A program made the translations under genes and the position numbers. DNA of 35,087 nt from Chara braunii (Eukaryota > Streptophyta > Charophyceae > Charales > Characeae), in the NCBI GenBank assembly GCA_003427395.1, contig BFEA01000351.1, positions 212,576 to 247,662 on the forward strand, written 5' to 3'. The notes beneath the pieces were generated by a model. That model had not been told where the DNA came from. It worked only from the letters and a program-made list of their open reading frames with translations, and did not search any database. Of this stretch, positions 31,901-35,087 are shown in pieces. Position 1 is the first letter of the stretch. Each line of letters begins with the position of its first letter.

Positions 31901-31916
31901 TAGAGGGAAGGGATAG
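31901..31916 (+). promoter_or_regulatory. Element D polypurine tract
   Basis: TAGAGGGAAGGGATAG immediately precedes TGTTACGG at 31917. In LTR elements this purine run primes plus-strand DNA synthesis and marks the 3' LTR start. Confidence 0.7.
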
Positions 31917-33130
31917 TGTTACGGACTCAGCCAGGGCTCGATCCCTGGTCCGTGGGGTACCACCCGCCAGCCAGCTTTTTTTTTTTTTTTTNTTTGATTT
32001 CCTGCTCTTCGGTTTCTGACTGTTGGCGCCCTCTGCAGTTGGGGCCCGTTTTCAAATCCCTCCTTTGGCAAATTTCGGATTTCGACACTTGGTGCCATCC
32101 GACATTCTGGCGCCCAGACTCAGACTTTTGATTCTCAGTTCAGTCCTGAGGCAATGGCACTTCTGCCCTCTGGACTGAACTTGAGTCCGGTACTTAAGAC
32201 CGGACTCAAGCCCAGTATGGGCATTCAGTTTTCAGCCTCAGTGCTTGTGCTTCAGTGTGACTTGCCTCGACATTGTGTTCGGGAATCGAAGACTGCGACT
32301 TTGCGACTTCGCCTCTTCGTGTATGCGTCCATCGAGTCTTGTCGTGTCTGCGTCGAGTTGAGTGAGTGTGTGTGTGTGCTCTCACCCTCTCCTCTCTCTC
32401 CCTCAGCCTCGCTACTCTGCCTCTGCCTCTGCCTCTGCCTCGTCACACACACTCTACCATCCAGCAAACCAGGACCTAACACACCTGAAGCCCACTGCAG
32501 ACTCCATCTTAAATGAAAATGAAAACGATGAGAGCATACAGTGGAACCGGTGAACCATTTGAATCTCTGGATTTTCAAATGGGACAGAGGGCTCGTAGTA
32601 CCTTTATTTACAGCAGCTACAGCAAGGAGCTCTTCTGCTGCTCCTACAAATTCTGAAGTTCATGTAAGTCTTCATTTAGAGACAAGGAACAGGTGTAACG
32701 AACCTCTTAGTTCTCCACCAATGAGCGCACCCACAATCACACAACATGCATGAATGAGATCACATGTAATTCACACTGGAGGCCAGAGAGATGAAGACCA
32801 GGTAGCACAGCTTTAGAATCCCAACAAATCATCATGTGAGCAATTAAGAGTTCCAATCACAAACGCTCAACAGAGCAAACCCAAGTATCCAGTATCTCCA
32901 CTCAGGTATGTAACTCTTCCGAGGTTCTTCTCTCCTCTCTCTCGGTCTTCTCTCTGTCCATTACCTCTCTGTGTCTTCTCTCCCTACTTGCATGCATTCA
33001 CACACCTTCTACTACTCAAGGACCAACTCTGAATACATCCACTACTAACTCTACTTACCCTCTCTGAAGCCTACTACTAACTACTAGCACTGGTGCAGCT
33101 ATGGATGTCTTCCCTCTACCAGCGCTTGGG
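31917..33130 (+). repeat. Putative 3' LTR of element D (end uncertain)
   Basis: Starts TGTTACGGACTCAGCC. The first 35 bases fold: CGGA (31922-31925) with TCCG (31949-31952), and CCAGGG/CCCTGG (31931-31948) around CTCGAT. A T-run with one N (31977-31992) and a (CTCTGC)n tract (32415-32441) follow. The right end is a guess because no 5' LTR copy is present to compare. ORFs in this stretch are not protein-like. Confidence 0.5.
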
Positions 33131-33540
33131 CAGCTATGGCTGCCTGCTGGTCTTGACTGCTAAGGTACCCGACTGTGACTTTTCTGAAACTGACTGACTC
33201 GGCCTTTCTTGGCCAGGGCCTCTGACCCTGAAACTCGAATTTGGGGTCCGAATCGTGGAAGGCCTTTCACAGGGTTCTATGTGGGTGAATGGTAAACATG
33301 GGAATATGTTTGTAAGCTGAACATCAGTTGGAATCCAAATAAACCAGATGAACACAGTAAAGCTTGCGGCTACCCCCTTTTTCGCTGTCTTTCAAAACAA
33401 AAGGGATAAGGAAACGGATTTCCTTCCTTTCCTATTTGTTTCTTGTCAATTGCCTATATGTGGCTTTTGTTTTCTCCCAAATGGTCCATGTCAGGGTTGC
33501 ATGTGGGAGTCGGTTTTTGGGGCAGGTGTAGACGATGTCA
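33131..33540. other. No gene seen
   Basis: Unique-looking DNA between the LTR-like region and the GGAGAC tract, without motifs. Confidence 0.4.
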
Positions 33541-33638
33541 CGGAGACAGAGACGGAGACGGAGACGGAGACGGAGACGGAGACGGAGACGGAGACGGAGA
33601 CGGAGACGGAGACGGAGACGGAGACGGAGACGGAGATG
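33541..33638. repeat. (GGAGAC)n hexamer microsatellite
   Basis: About 16 units, almost pure. The long Arg-Leu, Glu-Thr or Gly-Asp ORFs across it on both strands are readings of the repeat. Confidence 0.95.
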
Positions 33639-33645
33639 GATAACC

Positions 33646-33720
33646 GAGCGTTGTGGCTGAACGGCAAACAATTGTAGCTGTTGATAAACAGGTCATGAGT
33701 TCAAATCCCTGATGGATAGA
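33646..33720 (+). other. tRNA-like (SINE head?) sequence
   Basis: A-box-like TGGCTGAACGG (33654-33664) and B-box-like AGTTCAAATCC (33698-33708) are 33 bp apart, as in tRNAs and tRNA-derived SINEs. Between them lies CTGTT/AACAG. Acceptor and T stems do not pair well, so it is not a functional tRNA. It could be a SINE head or a decayed tRNA copy. Confidence 0.45.
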
Positions 33721-34411
33721 CACGTTTGGAGCTAGCAGCAGTACAGAATTTGTTAATCTCCTGTACCTCTTCCTCCCTCGGATGCTTCTCCGTTTACACA
33801 GGTTTGAGATCCACATTGTCAGCGATGCCAACTCCATTTTTATCTCATGTGTATTGGAGGCCGCTGGGCTGAGTGATTGCATATCATCAGTGCATACGAA
33901 TCCAGCACACGTGGATGAAGTGGGAGTCCTAAGGGTGGAGCCATATCAGCCTGTGGACAATCCCCACAGCTGTAGCATCTGCCCTTCCAATATGTGTAAG
34001 GTATGCTATTGCTCCTCGTCCTCGTCGTCCCCCTCCTCCTCCTCCTCCTAATCTCCTCCTCCTCCCCTTTCTCATCCTATCTTCCCATGTTCTCCTCCTT
34101 GTCGTCCTCCTTGTTGTCCTCTTCTTCCTACTCCTCGTCCTCCTCCCAAAGTGGAGTGGAATAGTGACCGTCAGTTGGCTGTTATAGACTGAGGCTCTAA
34201 GGCAGAGGCGATGTACCCTCTGGCAGGATTAGCAAGCCTCGATTCTTCTAGAGACTAAAACGCTATAGTAACAGTCTGGTTGTAGTGGTTATGAATTTTA
34301 CGCCAATATCAAAAGGCTTCATGATTCCAAGTTTGGAAAAGGGCTCAGGAGACATCTCTCAGGCCCTGGATTAAGTTCGAGGAAGAGCACTGGCTACACC
34401 TCTTTGGTTGT
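33721..34411. other. No gene; C/T-rich tract 34010-34150
   Basis: Mostly unique sequence with a TCC/TCG-rich pyrimidine stretch. The ORF 33782-34051 has no motif and ends in a Ser run coded by that stretch. Confidence 0.5.
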
Positions 34412-34502
34412 AGATTACGCAGAAGAAGCAGAAGCAGAAGCAGAAGCTGAAGCTGAAGCAGAAGTAGAAGCAGGAGCAGAAGAAGCAGCAGAAGCTGTAG
34501 AA
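34412..34502. repeat. (GCAGAA)n-type purine-rich tract
   Basis: Imperfect GCAGAA/GCTGAA hexamers. It is complementary in pattern to the TTCTGC interruption at 34660-34687 in the TTC tract, so the two could pair across about 200 bp. Confidence 0.85.
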
Positions 34503-34519
34503 GGTATTGGATGTCTCCA

Positions 34520-34563
34520 CCAGACTGTCTGGGTTGCATAGCCAGGTGACCCAGACAGTCTGG
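34520..34563. repeat. 15-bp perfect inverted repeat
   Basis: Arms 34520-34534 (CCAGACTGTCTGGGT) and 34549-34563 with a 14-nt loop. Each arm is itself a near-palindrome (CCAGAC-N-GTCTGG), and the phrase ACAGACAGTCTGG recurs in the block repeated at 34736 and 34991. Confidence 0.92.
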
Positions 34564-34578
34564 CCAAGATGTCAAGTC

Positions 34579-35074
34579 CAGTCTTCTTCTTCTTCTTCTT
34601 CTTCTTCTTCTTCTTCTTCTTCTTCTTCTTCTTCTTCTTCTTCTTCTTCTTCTTCTTCTTCGTCTGCTTCTGCTGCTTCTGCTTCTGCTTCTTCTTCTTC
34701 TTCTTCTTCTTCTTCTTCTTCTTCTTCTTCTTCTTCCAGCCATGCAGTACAGACAGTCTGGACAGGCTATGATACTGAAATCATTTATGAGGCATGGAAA
34801 GTAGAAACAAAAGCCCAATTCTTCTTCTTCTTCTTCTTCTTCTTCTTCTTCTTCTTCTCTTCCTCTTCCTCTTCCTCCTCTTCCTCTTCCTCCTCTTCCT
34901 CTTCCTCTTCTTCCTCTTCCTCTTCCTCCTCTTCCTCTTCCTGCTCTTCTTCTTCTTCTTCTTCTTCTTCTTCTTCTTCTTCTTCTTCTTCCGGCCATGC
35001 AGTACAGACAGTCTGGACAGGCTATGATACTGAAATCATTTATGAGGCATGGAAAGAAGAAACAAAAGCCCAAA
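34579..35074. repeat. TTC-triplet tracts with an 84-bp block repeated at 255 bp
   Basis: (TTC)n at 34582-34660, interrupted by TTCTGC units, then 34688-34735. Block 1 is 34736-34819 (CCAGCCATGCAGTACAGACA ... AAAGCCCA). A second tract (34820-34990) mixes TTC and TTCCTC. Block 2 is 34991-35074, with two or three differences from block 1. Poly-Ser, poly-Phe, poly-Leu, poly-Arg and poly-Glu ORFs across it are translations of the repeat, not genes. Confidence 0.93.
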
Positions 35075-35087
35075 TCTTGTCCTGAGG

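Noticed and set aside
33432-33671. Arg-Leu repeat ORF
   Set aside because: Reading of the GGAGAC hexamer tract.
34345-35085. Long poly-Arg/Glu and poly-Ser ORFs
   Set aside because: They are translations of TTC/GAA microsatellites on the two strands.

Overview
This is eukaryotic nuclear DNA from a large, repeat-rich genome. The evidence is several decayed Ty3/gypsy LTR retrotransposons (one a chromovirus with a C-terminal chromodomain), an initiator-Met-type primer binding site, many microsatellites and satellite-like arrays, and no operons or ribosome binding sites. Green lineage is likely. The gag and pol proteins resemble, from memory and unchecked, families common in the charophyte alga Chara. 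I see no intact host gene. Scattered single N bases, most of them in one gag, suggest a repeat-collapsed draft assembly.

Layout. 1-6.7 kb: two convergent, heavily broken coding regions of a family I cannot name (+ strand 271-2360; - strand 6720-3300), separated by an AT-rich spacer with T-runs, an (AT)n tract and two inverted repeats. 6.7-10.4 kb: fragments of a gypsy element (element A; gag on - at 8859-8172) with shuffled LTR-like pieces in direct and inverted copies. 10.7-13.4 kb: non-coding but strongly structured DNA. It holds a five-unit array with period about 107-123 bp, then ten or more short hairpins that share a loop motif but have different, mostly self-complementary arms, then a 206-bp tandem duplication. 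13.7-16.5 kb: short repeats, a 46-bp tandem array and two unrecognised + strand reading frames. 17.3-19.56 kb: pol fragment on - (element B; RT-RNaseH-integrase start), probably the same family as element A. 19.56-25.09 kb: element C on -, with putative 5' LTR, PBS, leader, near-intact gag, damaged protease and RT. Its RT is interrupted by an in-place inversion of about 155 bp. 25.1-33 kb: element D on +, a chromovirus with gag, PR, RT, RNaseH, integrase and chromodomain in several frames with stops, then an 88-bp tandem array, a polypurine tract and the start of a 3' LTR. A tRNA-Leu(UAG)-like gene lies inside its integrase region. 33.5-35.1 kb: simple-sequence DNA with GGAGAC, GCAGAA and TTC tracts, and an 84-bp block repeated at 255 bp.

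How the parts relate. Nothing here works as a pathway. The window is a graveyard of nested retroelements. Many premature stops are of the TAG/TGA type that C-to-T decay of methylated DNA would produce. The items most worth following are the hairpin family at 11.9-12.8 kb, the tRNA-bearing insertion in the integrase (removing 160 bp restores the frame), the RT micro-inversion, and the unidentified convergent pseudogenes.
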